From: Hygrocybe punicea
Lineage: Eukaryota > Basidiomycota > Agaricomycetes > Agaricales > Hygrophoraceae
Reading direction: 5' to 3'
Assembly (NCBI GenBank): GCA_963556145.1
Contig: OY744468.1
Location: forward strand, 2,356,001 to 2,420,000
Length of the DNA: 64,000 nucleotides
Shown here: positions 53,218-64,000 of the stretch, piece after piece
Numbering within the stretch: the stretch's first letter is position 1
How the letters are laid out: every line of letters starts with the position of its first letter
The notes under the pieces: generated by a model
The model's input: only the letters and a program-made list of their open reading frames with translations
Told to the model about the DNA's origin: nothing
Databases searched by the model: none
Position numbers and translations under genes: made by a program

Positions 53218-54561
53218 TCAGTCATCACCTCCATCACCTCCGTCATCGCCTTCATCACCTTCATCAGCTCCGTCATCAAACCCGCCTCCATCAAACCCAC
53301 CACTTCCGACATACCCACCACCGCCGCCGCCGCCGCCGCCGCCTCCACTATCTCCATTGTCATATTGCACAGTCTGATTCGCACTGCACAACGAGTAATA
53401 AAAATGATTGACAAACACCACCCCCAAGGAAATCTGGAACTCCTCATCCACCGACCCCCCCATTCCGCAGACTTTCATCCTTGCCTTGTCCTTGGGATCC
53501 AAAGTAAGCGATTGCAACACCCTGAAGTAATTTGACGTTGAATTCCGCAACACCAGCGTTGCTGCTGCTGGCCAGCAATGGTAACCTGGACGTTGAAATG
53601 GAATAGAGTTGTCAAGGAGAGAGACATTCAGGGACTGGAAAGAGAGATCGGGAGAGGTAGAATAGGTGCCGCTGATGTTATTTGTTGAGTTCGGACCCCA
53701 TGCTATGTATGTCTGGTTTTCCCAGTCATAAGTGATGTTGGGGAACAATGGGCCGTCCATGCCGGCAAGGGTGAAATCGAAGCGAAGTTGGTTGTCTCCG
53801 TGACGGATTAATTCGGCGGTATAATTGGTTCCTGAACGTGTAGATGATATATTGGCTGTTCCAACGACCGGAAGAGTGTTGAGAAGGGTATAATTGCTTG
53901 AGGAGTTCAATACGACATCCCAATCCCAACCATTGGCAGCACAACCATGGTTGAAGATGCTGGTATGATAAACACCTGCGATGACGGGATAGGTCCAGAG
54001 AGTGACGGTGAGGAAGGCAAGGAAAGTGCCTGCCCATGGAAGCATCCAGAGATAGAGGATGCAGGAGGGCATCCTCAAACCCTTGCCCATTGCCAGGCCT
54101 CTGCGTGCAACCTGATATCCAACTATAGCATTTGGAACACAGGCGGCGATTGCGAAGAACCAGAGGAAGAATTTAAATGCAACCTCTGTGTGACTGTTAC
54201 GGCGGATGTTGACACTGACATTGGAGTTGAAGTAGATGTCGGAATAAGTGGCATAGTATACGAAAATCACAAATACGGCGTCGAGGAGCAAGAATACGAT
54301 GGCAACAGCTATTAGAAAAAGGAGGAATCGGGTGGCTCTCCATAAATTGGCAAGGGTGATCTTGGTGCTGATAACCCGGGGGATGAATGGCTGCCGTTCG
54401 GGTTTAGATTCTCCTGGGTGAAGCGGTTTGACAGTAAGGGTGTTAGTGTTGAAACTGGCTTGATAATGATGACCCAACTCGGTGTCTACGAATGTACTGC
54501 TGCCATCTTCCGTTACGGTTCTCGAGAACAATGACCTCGACCGCGTCGAGGGAGTAGCCAT
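53218..54561 (-). CDS. Membrane protein copy 2 with Gly/Asp-rich tail
   Basis: 447 residues in one exon from ATG 54561. A ~75-residue cytoplasmic N-terminus is followed by three hydrophobic segments (around residues 80-105, 135-160 and 175-200), then a large domain rich in Asn-X-Ser/Thr sites (NSSSN, NISST, NITYD, NVSLL) suggesting an extracytoplasmic location, with conserved Cys residues (NHGCAANG, HCWPAAA, MKVCGM, SLCSANQ). The tail begins with an 11-residue Gly run and ends in Asp/Gly repeats. It resembles multi-pass hypothetical proteins of mushrooms; no functional assignment. Confidence 0.7.
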   Translation of the reverse strand: MATPSTRSRSLFSRTVTEDGSSTFVDTELGHHYQASFNTNTLTVKPLHPGESKPERQPFIPRVISTKITLANLWRATRFLLFLIAVAIVFLLLDAVFVIFVYYATYSDIYFNSNVSVNIRRNSHTEVAFKFFLWFFAIAACVPNAIVGYQVARRGLAMGKGLRMPSCILYLWMLPWAGTFLAFLTVTLWTYPVIAGVYHTSIFNHGCAANGWDWDVVLNSSSNYTLLNTLPVVGTANISSTRSGTNYTAELIRHGDNQLRFDFTLAGMDGPLFPNITYDWENQTYIAWGPNSTNNISGTYSTSPDLSFQSLNVSLLDNSIPFQRPGYHCWPAAATLVLRNSTSNYFRVLQSLTLDPKDKARMKVCGMGGSVDEEFQISLGVVFVNHFYYSLCSANQTVQYDNGDSGGGGGGGGGGGYVGSGGFDGGGFDDGADEGDEGDDGGDGGDD

Positions 54562-55127
54562 GTCGTGTTCTTGTCACTTCGGATTTACTTCCATTCGAGT
54601 CCTTTATAAGTTATCGATACGTTATCGATACGCAACCAGATACTACGTGGATGTGCCGCAGAGCATGTGATCGGTAACAATCCTCCGTATATCCATGTTG
54701 AGAGCAGACCCGGATGTTCAGCGCTCTGAGTTCCTGAAATAGACACTCGGAGTCATACGTGGTCAATTTCAGACGTCTGGGAGATCCATCCAGGACGATT
54801 CTCCATCCAGGACGATTCTGGCTGTCAACAGTCTTGACGGAGCTGTGGATGTTGTTGCTGGACGACGTCGCAAGTCACTGCGTACACACACCAACACTGT
54901 GTACACAGGATCCAAAACGTATCCGCGCTCCAGTGTACGTGTACAATATAAAAGCTAGACCCATATTCTATGATGGAGCACCGACTGTACTTTTGACACT
55001 TCGGGACTAACTCCAGTCCATCGCAATCCAATCCGCATGTTTGAATCTCGAGCTCCAAACACTGAAAAATCATATCAACAGTCCTCCTATGACCGCACCT
55101 ACAATGGCAACAGAAGAAGCAATAAAC
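54562..55127. other. Intergenic interval
   Basis: Promoter region of copy 2 and 3' flank of the next gene; no supported gene. Confidence 0.4.
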
Positions 55128-56503
55128 TCAGCCACCATCATGCCATGCCATGCCTGCCGACATAATCTGATGGGTGATTACATCGCCTGACTTGTCTTCG
55201 GCTCGAATCTCGAAAGGGTGCAGCCCATACATACTTCCGTTGTCGGCGTAGTATATCGCACAGAACGTGTAAAGCGCCGCGAACACACTTTCCGTCCCGC
55301 CCATGCAGTAGGTCCACAATTGACCTGCATATCCTTCAGCGCTCAAGGGGTCGTATCCAGAGAGGATAGACGTCTGAGGAGCCACTTTGGTAAAGTCCAT
55401 CTGTGGTAATTTGCCGAAAATTGCTCCGACATGAAGCAATGCCTCAGCGAGACCTCTCCTTCCTCCTTCATAGCCATATGGAGATTTGTTGCCAATGTCA
55501 TTTGCGCCACTCCGGTTGCTCACTCGCCACCTACACAAGCATCGCCTCAGATCCTCTGGCATCCGAACTCGCTGGACGAAGAGAAATACCTCTACGATGT
55601 ATAGGTAGTAGAATATTTCTCTTCCAAGCCCTTGACGTTGTTCGGTGGTTACTGGGGAAGGGGCGAGAAGCTAGCGAGCAAGCTCACGGAAGTGAATCTC
55701 GTCCATCGTAGTGGAATTGGCGACAGCAAGGGCACTTTCTCGGAGACTGGCACGAAGATCATGAAAATCAAGCTGGTTTGCCTCCAACTTTCGCAAGGCA
55801 GGTCATGCGTAACACCAAACAGGTTGCATTTTTGCACCGTCTGCGGGAGTGGAGTAAACCGTCCCGGCATTTTGGCTGGTGTTGAGTACTGCTCGAATGA
55901 AGTTGTGATTCCGGTAAGGCACCCCTGGGTTGTTATACGATGTGCTACCGCCTGCACGGAAAACATATACAGCACAGCCAACAATGTTCATGACTGCAGC
56001 GGTGTAATCAGCGGCTTTGACAGCACCAGCAGCAAGGAATAGAATGAGGAAGGAGAGGAGAACGTTGATGATAAATGGAATACGAAAGTTGAATGCAGTC
56101 GACCATGCTTCACGAGTATAACTCTCTGGTGGCGTCCACAATGTGAGTTTAGTTAACTTGAGTCTGGTGGATAAGAAGTAGACAATCCACAGCAATGCCG
56201 TTGCATTGAGGATGTGTGGCGCATAGATCAAACGACCCGCACAAAGGAGCATATCATGACGCACGGCTCTCCACTTTCAACAAACCCTGAAATGACAACT
56301 CCACCCGTCCAGATGACTGCGACTGCAATCATACCTATCGCAACGAAGGTATCTGTGCCCCAAACAGTCGAGTTGATAAATCCTTCAGTCAACAGCGATC
56401 TGTGGCAGGTCATGACGATGCCAAACGCTCCTAAAGCAATTGCTTGGTAGGCATGAGCAGGCTGGACGATATTGGAGAGCGGCTCTTCGAGCGGGAAGAG
56501 CAT
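55128..56503 (-). CDS. Multi-pass membrane protein (exons incomplete)
   Basis: Several minus-strand frames look like exons of one gene. 56503-56228 encodes hydrophobic helices (AYQAIALGAFGIVMTC; FVAIGMIAVAVIWTGGVV). 56264-55803 carries two more (NATALLWIVYFLST; IPFIINVLLSFLILFLAAG). About 55780-55660 is an open Ala/Leu-rich stretch, and 55562-55128 ends with a soluble domain (GYAGQLWTYCMGGTESVF and FCAIYYADNGSMYG). The overall plan of helices first and a soluble C-terminal part is like the two genes to the left, but no close sequence match is evident. Splice sites were not all resolved. Confidence 0.4.
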
Positions 56504-57415
56504 ACATTGCAGGCAGGAAGGATAAAAGCAAGAAGGCGAGCAAGCTCCAAGGTAATGCTGTACAAACCCACAGACCAGGCCACACTGTGTCTATAAGTCG
56601 GCGATCAAGCCTATTGAAGTTCCGCACTTGTGGTATCGGAAATGGAAACCTATGGAGATTGGCTAGGTGGTGTGTGGGATAGGCGCGGGGCTAGGTGTTG
56701 GGCTGGGCTTGGGGCCAGCGTCGGGTTTGGGCGCTTGGACGTCTGCTGGCAACATCACGGCGTGAAAGCTTCAGTTCGACATTCGGCGGGCACCGAACGA
56801 TCACGTACTCGCTGAGGAGCCGGCGTTGGGCGCTTGTCGTTAGGCTTTGAGCGCTCGTCGTTGGGAGCTGGCTGCAACGGTCAGGCGAAGGTGAGGGCGA
56901 GGGCGTTAGCGGCTCAGTGGTTCGAGTTGCGGAGGCGTTGGCTACGGGAGTTCGTCCGGCGATGGGCGTGGGAAGGCGGAAGAGTGTGGGTGACGCCGTG
57001 ACGGACGTTACTAAAATTCGATGCATTCACTCTCCTGTTCGAATCTCCCCTTGTGGTTTGGACGAAGAAGAAGCAGAAGCACCAGAAAGTTGCTGAAAAG
57101 TCATCTGGCGCTTTGGAGGGTGTGTCAGAGTTGAAGAAATGCCGCGCAACGAGTACAGAGCTTAGCAGAAGTACCTTATCGATGCGTGGCATTTAACTGG
57201 TTCAAGTTACAGGGTCGACCACCAGCTACGGTTTGCTCCAAGCGTACTCTTGAGCAAAGCCACGACGGGGCAAAGGAGGGGAACTCCTTCCAGCAGCAGA
57301 ATCCAGCTGGAATCCTTGTCAGCTCACCTGGTCACCGGTCAGCCTCTACCAGCCCTACATCTATAAGGATGGCTCGGTCAACAACCTTTCTCCCTGGTTC
57401 TTATCTCTACTCGAT
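56504..57415. other. Interval without a supported gene
   Basis: Contains an 80-codon hydrophobic frame (56627-56385, minus) that may be the N-terminus of the preceding gene, and GC-richer stretches of low complexity. Upstream region of the next gene. Confidence 0.35.
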
Positions 57416-59227
57416 ATGGCGTCTTTTGTGTTCGTGTTGCAAGCTATCGTCGTTGTCTTCCGCGTTCTTTGGACCCGTTCCGTCCGGTTCGTCCTTTCTG
57501 TCCTCACCTGGTTCCGACCTCGTCCTGTCTCGCAGTTGCCAGTAACTGCGCCACCACCTCCGAAAGTTTGCACCCAGAAGTTTGGTTCCGTGACCCAAGG
57601 TGACTGTCTCTCCCTCCGTTGATATAGCTACCCTCACTCTACTTCAGGCATCGCTTACAAATTGCAATTGTTTCGCGGCCCTCCCAAAGTACCCGCCAAC
57701 GTATTAGCAAAGGAAGCAGCGGACGGAGGCCACTTACGGTCCAGCGCGAAATGCGATGGCGACAACATCGATATCTGCCCGCCCCCGCCTCCGCTCACAA
57801 TCACATGTTATGCAGAAACTATTCCACTTCCTTATCTAGTAGCCTCAACCTCAGACGTGTCTTTCTACTCGACAGTGTCAATGTCCCCAACTCCCTTCAC
57901 GCCCTCTCCACCACCTTCTCCCGCTTGTCATATTCAGGTAGTCACTCCAGGGGATAGTTTGGCCACATTTAATTTACCCGCTCTTGAGTTGGGTTCGAGG
58001 AAAGGTGTGGTTTGTGAGGATTCCGCCTCGTTCGAGGGGATGTCCCTGGCATTTTGCCCTGGTGGTTTTGCGGCGACACTGGGTGTTCGCAATTCATGGC
58101 CACGCCTTGACCTCCACGCTCCCACCAACAAATTAGCGAGGAGACTTTCTCTTACCGACCCGCATTCTTTCAACTCCAGTCCGATCGCGTTCGATGTCGA
58201 TTCTATACATGAAAGATCCCCCGCTAATTTCGAGAGCGACGACAGATCCATAGGTGAACTGTACGACGGTACGGATGAACTTGATTGGCCTATACCTCCT
58301 GGACCCGTATTCAGATTCAAGGAGGATCGTCACCTTGTCGGAGTCGTCAGCCCCACGACTGTCTCTGCCAAAACTCAAATCCAGGTGCAATTTCCAGTCC
58401 GGCCTCTGCGCATCGTGAAACGGAACGCATCTCCTTCTCACAGCCCGTTTTTATCTGCATCTGAATCTGATAATTCCGACTATTCACCCCCGCCCAGTCC
58501 TTCTCCTGTCGTGGATCCCAGGCGGCCCCACTGCTTCGAACAGGGCATGCTTGCAGCGGACGCCTATGTTGGCGACAACCGATCACAAAGGTTGACCTCC
58601 ATCCTCGCTTCGTTACCCAGAGAGGATCTTATCACTGTGTCAAACTTACCTCCGGGTACTGTTGTGACGCTCGGGGAGGGTGAGAGCGAAGACGGTGAAG
58701 CTGGTTATACATTGATAGACGGTGGGTTAGGACATCTTCGTGGAGGATACTGGCAGAAAGAATCGGCGGACCATGAGAACGACTTGATGGATGAAGTGAA
58801 ACATTCGGGGAGCCTCCCATCCCTCGAACCTGTAGCGGGCAGTAGCAGCACGATTTCAAGCATGTACCGTGACCTTACGTGGGCTCCTATACCCTCCGTC
58901 CAACACCGCCACCGGCCTCTCCCGCCACTCCCTTCGACGAACCCTCCTTCCCTTTCTGATTCGCCCCCTCCCTCCCCGCTTGATTTTGGTGTTTCTCTTA
59001 CATCCCCCGTTGTCGTATGTGCCCCGTCGCTCGTGCAGGATCCTGAAAGGCAATCCAAATGGATTGGCGATGCTATAACATTGCTCGAGACCGAGTATAT
59101 GCGTCGGATGATGCAGCACAAGTTTGGTTTTTTGGGACAGGATGGTGCGCATTGCCGTTATTTGAAGGGCGGGGATGAGGGGGACGATCATTGGAGCGAT
59201 GTGTTGTCGATTGAGAGCTACGTTTGA
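57416..59227 (+). CDS. Membrane-anchored Ser/Pro-rich protein
   Basis: Exon 1 57416-57599, 48-bp intron, exon 2 57648-59227; 587 residues. The first ~30 residues form a signal-anchor helix (FVLQAIVVVFRVLWTRSV). The rest is mostly disordered, rich in Ser, Pro and Asp, with short conserved blocks shared with the truncated copy at 44.6-45.6 kb: RGPPKVP, LARRLSLTDPHS, NFESDDRS. The C-terminus contains an ordered-looking segment (WIGDAITLLETEYMRRMM ... GQDGAHCRYLKGG). Probably a cytoplasmic domain tethered to the ER or plasma membrane; no known family recognised. Confidence 0.7.
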
Positions 59228-59532
59228 AAAGTGTGTATTCACAATTTACTCGTTTTTTTTTTCTGTCATGTTTTCTTCTTGGGGGGAGGGTTTGGGTGCT
59301 GGGGTTATCATATTATTTCCCTTATTTTTCTCGTTTAGGCTTCGAAGATCTGATATCTGGAGACTAATGCATTGTGAATGCTATATTTACTCATCTGCTC
59401 GCATCCTGACACCTATAAGATATGCTTCTGCAGCGAACGCGATAGAACTGAAGCACACAAGCAGAATTTACTTGTACAAAGTTTTCAAAAGTCCTTTAGC
59501 CGTTATACATTGTTTTTGTATCCTCGTTCGCA
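59228..59532. other. Convergent 3' ends
   Basis: Between the stop of the membrane-anchored gene and the stop of the ankyrin gene; T-rich, no gene seen. Confidence 0.4.
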
Positions 59533-60767
59533 TCATGGATTACCGCATCGTTCAATGACATACTGCTTGGCACGTTTCTGTTCCACTCCGCCAACGCCTG
59601 GAACATCTTCCGGTACTTCATTATCCTGATTCACCTGAAAGAAAGTCAAAAATTCTGTGGACGAAGAGAAAAGAAAGGCGTACTCGGTCACGATCAGCAC
59701 CAGCTTCGATGAGCATCACAGCTACTTCGGCGTGGGCTGAATCCATAGCCAGGTGTAAAGGTGTATTTCCTGGTGAACTATGTGAGTTGCAATGAACGAT
59801 ACCGGAAGACCGAAATATGTTACCGATGCGGTCTGCAGTGTTGAGACGAATTTTAGGAGAGTCTTTTTGAGGCTTCAACAACAGGGCTATGAATCCTGTA
59901 GATCCCGTCGTTGCCGCTCGGTGGCTTTGATAAATGAAAAGAATGATAATGATTTTTCAGTGAAAATATATTCAGGCAGCAACATGTGAAGCTCACAGTG
60001 GTACTTGATTGGCTCTGTCTTTGGCATTGATCTGACAGAGGAGAGATTCAGTGGTTCTCGCTTGTGTAATTTACATGCATAGAAACGTACATCTGCACCC
60101 CGAGAGATCAACAGTTGGCCGATCTACAATCCGGATTAGACCTTGAAAGAAAAAAAAAGGGCTGGTCTGTCGATCTGCCTACATCGACGTGGGCCTTGGA
60201 GGCGGCATAATGCCTTGCCGGGTTTCCAAATACGCCAATCAGTAAAATGTTGGTAAAAATCCGAACGCTAAAACGGAAACATTCACAAGGGTGTGAGACC
60301 TTTGTCGTTGGTCTTGTTAACATCCGCCCCTGCACCGATGAGTTCCCGAACGACATCTTCATGCCCCGCACTGACTAAATCAAGTTGGCATTTATATTAG
60401 ACAATAATATACCCATGTCGTCAACTGATCTCACCTGCAATATGTAGAGGTGTCCATCCACTGCCATCAAAGCAGTCTACTTCTGCCTTTTGATCAATCA
60501 GGAATTTAGCAATATCAACTGAGCCAGATGACGCAGCCCAATGCAGAGCCGTACGTCCGTCCTAGTTAAGTCATCAAATGGATATCAGTGGGCAAAATAT
60601 ATCATGCAACGGACCACGTCTATTGTGTTGACTAGTTTGGAGTCTTCGGAGACGAGAGAACGAAGTAAGGGAAGCTGTTCTGTGGAAGGGTAAGTTTGAG
60701 AAGTGTATAAGAATATTACATGGGACCCACTGTTCTGAGCGGCATAATGAACAGACAGAGTAGTCAT
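59533..60767 (-). CDS. Gankyrin/Nas6-like ankyrin-repeat proteasome chaperone
   Basis: ATG at 60767; about six exons. Ankyrin repeats in order: SVHYAAQNSGS, then RSLVSEDSKLVNTIDV, DGRTALHWAASSGSVDIAKFL, GSGWTPLHIA, SAGHEDVVRELIGAGADVN, LTPLHYAASKAHVDV..LISRGADV, ATTGSTGFIALLLKP and NTPLHLAMDSAHAEVAVMLIEAGADRD, with a short acidic/basic tail ending ERCGNP. Number, spacing and the C-terminal repeat fit gankyrin (PSMD10) / Nas6, which assists assembly of the 19S regulatory particle by binding Rpt3. Introns often interrupt the repeats. Family membership is by pattern, so another ankyrin protein cannot be fully excluded. Confidence 0.75.
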
Positions 60768-60841
60768 AGCGGTCACTGGCACTGGCACTGGCCACCGATC
60801 ACATACGTAGTTCACACGCCTCCTGGCCTCCAATCTTTCTC
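60768..60841. promoter_or_regulatory. 74-bp bidirectional promoter region
   Basis: Separates the start codons of the gankyrin-like and Tfb2 genes, transcribed in opposite directions. Contains GGC/CACTGGC-type GC-rich words but no TATA box. Transcripts may overlap the neighbouring coding regions. Confidence 0.5.
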
Positions 60842-62912
60842 ATGCCCTCTGCAAAACCCTACGTGTATGCTGAAAAGTCGGCCGCAGACGACTGCACTCC
60901 ACATGCGCTGCTACCGTTTCTTCAGTCACAGTCGCAAAACACTTTGACCCGACTCTACCAAAGACCATCGTCGTGTCTTTCCATATTTCGGTCAATTGTT
61001 TTGCCTTACTTTGTTTCTTCCTCTTTTGCGTCTAATCGAGCGCTATAGGTTGCTTGCACCTCTGGAGAGGCAAATTGTGATGAATCTGCTATGGCTGGAA
61101 TCTGCCATTCCTGCTTCCACTATGGTAGCCTGGGTAACGCGGGAGGGAAAAAAGTACTGCAATGTTCATGTTTCATTCTCCATCTTTAACCGGCATATAT
61201 GTATAGACTTTACGATAGTTCACTGGCCACATTGTCTCGCCTTCATATCCTTCCTAACTCGTCCGTTAAGCTCGCCTTGAACTCCACCTTCAAAACAAGT
61301 TTTCGACAGGCCATTACTGGAGGGTATAAAATTTATTTTACCGTCGGCATACCTTGAAATGCTCACTTGGTACCCTCGCAGAGGCACAAGTGGCAGCTTT
61401 GGTGTCGTCGACAAGGATGAAAAGCGACCACCATTTGATGTCGAAGCTCTAGATGGGTTCGCCCTGGAACGATGGGAGGTTGGTTGACCACGCACTCTAT
61501 CATATTGGTCGACTTAGTCGTGACTCGCAGACGATCCTTCATTATATGGTGTCCTCGGGTGCTGGGCAAAACCCAACGAAGCCTTCTCAGGGTGTCCTCT
61601 ATCTGCTCCAGCGGAGCGGCCTCATGTCTAGTGTTCAGTATGTGAAGCCGCGAAAACTTAGTAAACGCACTTCTTGAACGGCAGCCACAGCGGGTCTGTC
61701 CTTCGGATTACCTCGGTAGGCTTTCAGTTCCTGCTCCACTCTCCCCACGCCCAGCTCTGGGACCTCCTGCTTCAATATCTCCACATGGCTGAGGTAGGTG
61801 GCTCACCTCAACGTGTTGAAAATATGCTTTAAGCCACGGATTCATAAGGAAAGACAAATGGATTTAGTCGAGGTTCTCAGTTTCCTATTCATGCTTTCAA
61901 CGATGCAGCTTGGTCGGGTAATTTCTTCCCCTTCGAATTCCAAGAACGATTTGTCTTAATTTGTACTCTAGGAATATTCCACTGAAAGCTTGAGCGCAAC
62001 TCAAAAGGCGATGCTTGAAGATCTCCGAGATTATGGTCTCGTGTGGCAACGCAAAGCACGCTTTCTTCTGTTATTTTTCTGTTCTTTCGCTGATTAGTCT
62101 CAACAGGCCTCCTCTCGCCGTTTTTGTCCCACCCGTCTCGCAACGACCCTCACGTCATCATCACCTCCTTTGCCCACGCCTACGGGAACAAGTTCTGGTC
62201 CACAATCCCAAGGCTTCATTGTTCTAGAAACTAATTACCGAGTATATGCTTACACAGGTATATATATCCACCCCTGGATTCGCACTTGATCGCTCAACTG
62301 CCGATTTGTAGATAATCCACTCCGAACTGCAGTATTAAATCTGTTTGTTTCGTTGAAATATCGTTTCCCAAATCTTGTTGTGGGTTTGATAACCCGGGAT
62401 AGTGTGAAAAGGGCACTCGGGAATGGTATTTCAGCTGAACAAGTTTGTGGCGTTCCTTCCTCTTGTGGATCATAATCTGACAAATCATTTTTTAGATTAT
62501 AAGCTATTTAACCACACATGCCCATCCCCAAATGCGGAAAAATGTGCAAGCGTTCCAGGTCCTCGTCTTTCCCGATTCCTGATGGCTTGTACTCCGCAGA
62601 ACCCTTTGTTGCCAGTTACAGTACAAGACCAAATACGGCTCTGGGAGCTTGAGAAAAATCGACTCAAGTCTCAAGAAGGTGTGATTTGTAGGAAAATAAT
62701 TCTATCTCATTTTCTGAACATTGGACCTTGTTTCAGGCTACCTCTATACTGCATTTGCCTCACAGGCCGATTACGAATTTGTACGCAACTACGCCAGGGA
62801 GCTGGATGTCGTGTTGTGGGAAAACAATGCGAAAAGGTGCTTCTTCGGAAGTTTGGATGGACATGCAAATATCAGAGGGTTCATCGAACGAAGGACCAGC
62901 GGAGGAATGTAG
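60842..62912 (+). CDS. TFB2: TFIIH subunit Tfb2/p52 (GTF2H4)
   Basis: About nine or ten exons. Recognisable blocks in order: NTLTRLYQRPSSCLSIFR (exon 1, 60842-60990), LLAPLERQIVMNLLWLESA (from 61049), the winged-helix-like segment with NSTFKTSFRQAITGG, KRPPFDVEALDGFALERWE, TILHYMVSS with SQGVLYLLQRSGLM, EYSTESLSATQKAMLEDLRDYG, LETNYRVYAY, RFPNLVVGLITRDSVKRAL, HAHPQMRKN, NPLLPVTVQDQIRLWELEKNR and the C-terminal YTAFASQADYEFVRNYARELD with FGSLDGHANIRGF. The order matches p52/Tfb2, which anchors and stimulates the XPB helicase in TFIIH for transcription initiation and nucleotide excision repair in the nucleus. One stop ends the frame at 62912. Exon borders in the middle are approximate. Confidence 0.85.
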
Positions 62913-63508
62913 TTTGGTTGTGGGTATTATTAGGTCTGTCAATTTCATTCAGTTTCCGCTGTCAGATCAATGTTCATTCAACCTTTTGACCTTGCTTTTC
63001 AGCTTTTTAATATTTCTTTTCTTGGACTCGGACGGATCAGCAACATACCGAAACTGGTATCTCAAAAACATGAATGGACACGAACAAGCATCCGCGATTG
63101 TAGACCACAAGGTGAGCTGTCAACCTAACACTAGAATGTCAAATGGAAGTAATTTCAACTTGGATTCACGTTTTTGCTTCTAAAAATCATCATCAAAAAC
63201 CACCAAGAGGCTCTGTCTTCCTCGGAGCAGACCATTAGCAAAAGGGGTATATAGACACGAATGTGTCTCAATTATTCATGACCCCTTGTGTGTTCCTGCC
63301 CACTTAGCCTTTCGTGATATTGATGGTTCATTAGAGCTACCGAAACTACATACATTCCAGACATCCGACATGGAAATTACCAGACCAAAAAGTTTCAAGA
63401 CACGAAGGACGGAGGTGATGGGGGGGGGGGATGTGAAATGGCAAGTGTCTACATACGTTAGAATGAAACGCATGGTGAGCGACCATTACGAATTCGGAGT
63501 GATTTCAA
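62913..63508. other. Convergent 3' region
   Basis: Between the Tfb2 stop and the stop of the right-edge gene. Short frames and a G12 run at about 63419; no supported gene. Confidence 0.4.
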
Positions 63509-64000
63509 TCAAAACTCTCCATAGTCTTCAACGGTTATGAATTCATCGTCTGCTTTAGAACCCGAATTGTATGATGTCTCATACGCCATGTGCGTACGAG
63601 GAGAGAATACGGGCGAGGATGGGGAGTCCAATGGGCTGGCGCTACTGGACGACCAAGCTGAAGAGAATGAGTGCGACATCGGCGAATAAGTGCCCGCTGT
63701 GAAGTGTTGGGATAACGACGCCGACGTGAACGGGATTCTAGACGAGGAGTTGCGATTCCCTCTATCGCCTCCAGAGCTTTCCGTGGGAAGCATCCAAGCC
63801 AGACGCTGGGTTCCAAGGTCGTGATGGCCAGTAGCATGGCCCGAGTGTCCATACTCTGCCGCCCTACTCGGCGGAATCGCAGTCGAATGGTGATATTGAC
63901 CACTGGATCGGGAACGGGCTTGATCAACGAACATCTCGGGTGTTGTCGTGGAGAGCGCATACGGCTCGGCTTGCCAGTTCCCCGACTCCGACGGAGATGG
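63509..64000 (-). CDS. C-terminus of a Ser-rich protein (cut by window edge)
   Basis: Open from the right edge to a stop at 63509. Low-complexity Ser/Pro/His-rich residues, with a run of serines (SSAWSSSSASPLDSPSS) and an acidic end FITVEDYGEF. No domain recognised; the catalytic or binding part, if any, lies outside the window. Confidence 0.5.
   Translation of the reverse strand, partial: PSPSESGNWQAEPYALSTTTPEMFVDQARSRSSGQYHHSTAIPPSRAAEYGHSGHATGHHDLGTQRLAWMLPTESSGGDRGNRNSSSRIPFTSASLSQHFTAGTYSPMSHSFSSAWSSSSASPLDSPSSPVFSPRTHMAYETSYNSGSKADDEFITVEDYGEF

Overview
This window looks like nuclear DNA of a filamentous basidiomycete, most likely an Agaricomycete (mushroom-forming fungus). The signs are: almost every gene is cut by GT..AG introns of about 48-90 bp; there are sesquiterpene synthases of the mushroom type, NACHT-WD40 and CHAT-TPR proteins, mushroom-type cysteine-patterned membrane proteins, a Ty3/Gypsy-like element and a pogo-like transposon relic. 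All calls come from reading the sequence; no database search was run, and exon borders are hand-placed by frame, splice sites and family conservation.

Layout. Bases 1-13321 are a nest of long-terminal-repeat retrotransposons. Element A lies on the minus strand and runs off the left edge. Remnant C is an older, diverged relative on the plus strand. Element B (3482-13321) is nearly complete, with LTRs, primer-binding site, Gag-protease, Pol and polypurine tract. It also carries an extra intron-containing gene on the opposite strand between pol and the 3' LTR, encoding a coiled-coil protein with a Zn2Cys6-like cysteine cluster. A decayed pogo-like transposase follows (about 13.6-14.3 kb), then three poorly characterised genes (15.0-19.2 kb).

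Bases 19.3-49.8 kb form an accessory region rich in repeat-sensor and effector-like architectures. They are a NACHT-WD40 gene with about 15 near-identical WD40 repeats and a 4-base frameshift, a DUF2235 hydrolase fused to TPR-like repeats, a second, apparently intact NACHT-WD40 gene with 14 repeats, and a CHAT protease with about nine near-identical 45-residue TPR units. Interleaved are ordinary genes (TMEM53/DUF829-like, ICT1-like peptidyl-tRNA hydrolase, RING-like zinc protein, HSBP1-like) and two sesquiterpene synthases facing each other. The second synthase lacks a visible start and abuts a truncated copy of the membrane-anchored gene found intact at 57.4 kb.

Bases 50.1-59.2 kb hold a pair of paralogous membrane proteins with Gly/Asp-rich tails (the left copy frameshifted), another multi-pass membrane protein and the intact membrane-anchored Ser/Pro-rich gene. 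The right end returns to housekeeping genes: a gankyrin/Nas6-like ankyrin protein and the TFIIH subunit Tfb2/p52, divergently arranged only 74 bases apart, then the C-terminus of a Ser-rich protein cut by the window edge.

The most unusual items are the antisense accessory gene with its own promoter-like element inside the retrotransposon, the AUG-less open extension upstream of Gag, and the cluster of NACHT-WD40, CHAT-TPR and DUF2235-TPR genes. That cluster could serve non-self recognition or programmed cell death, but this is inference.
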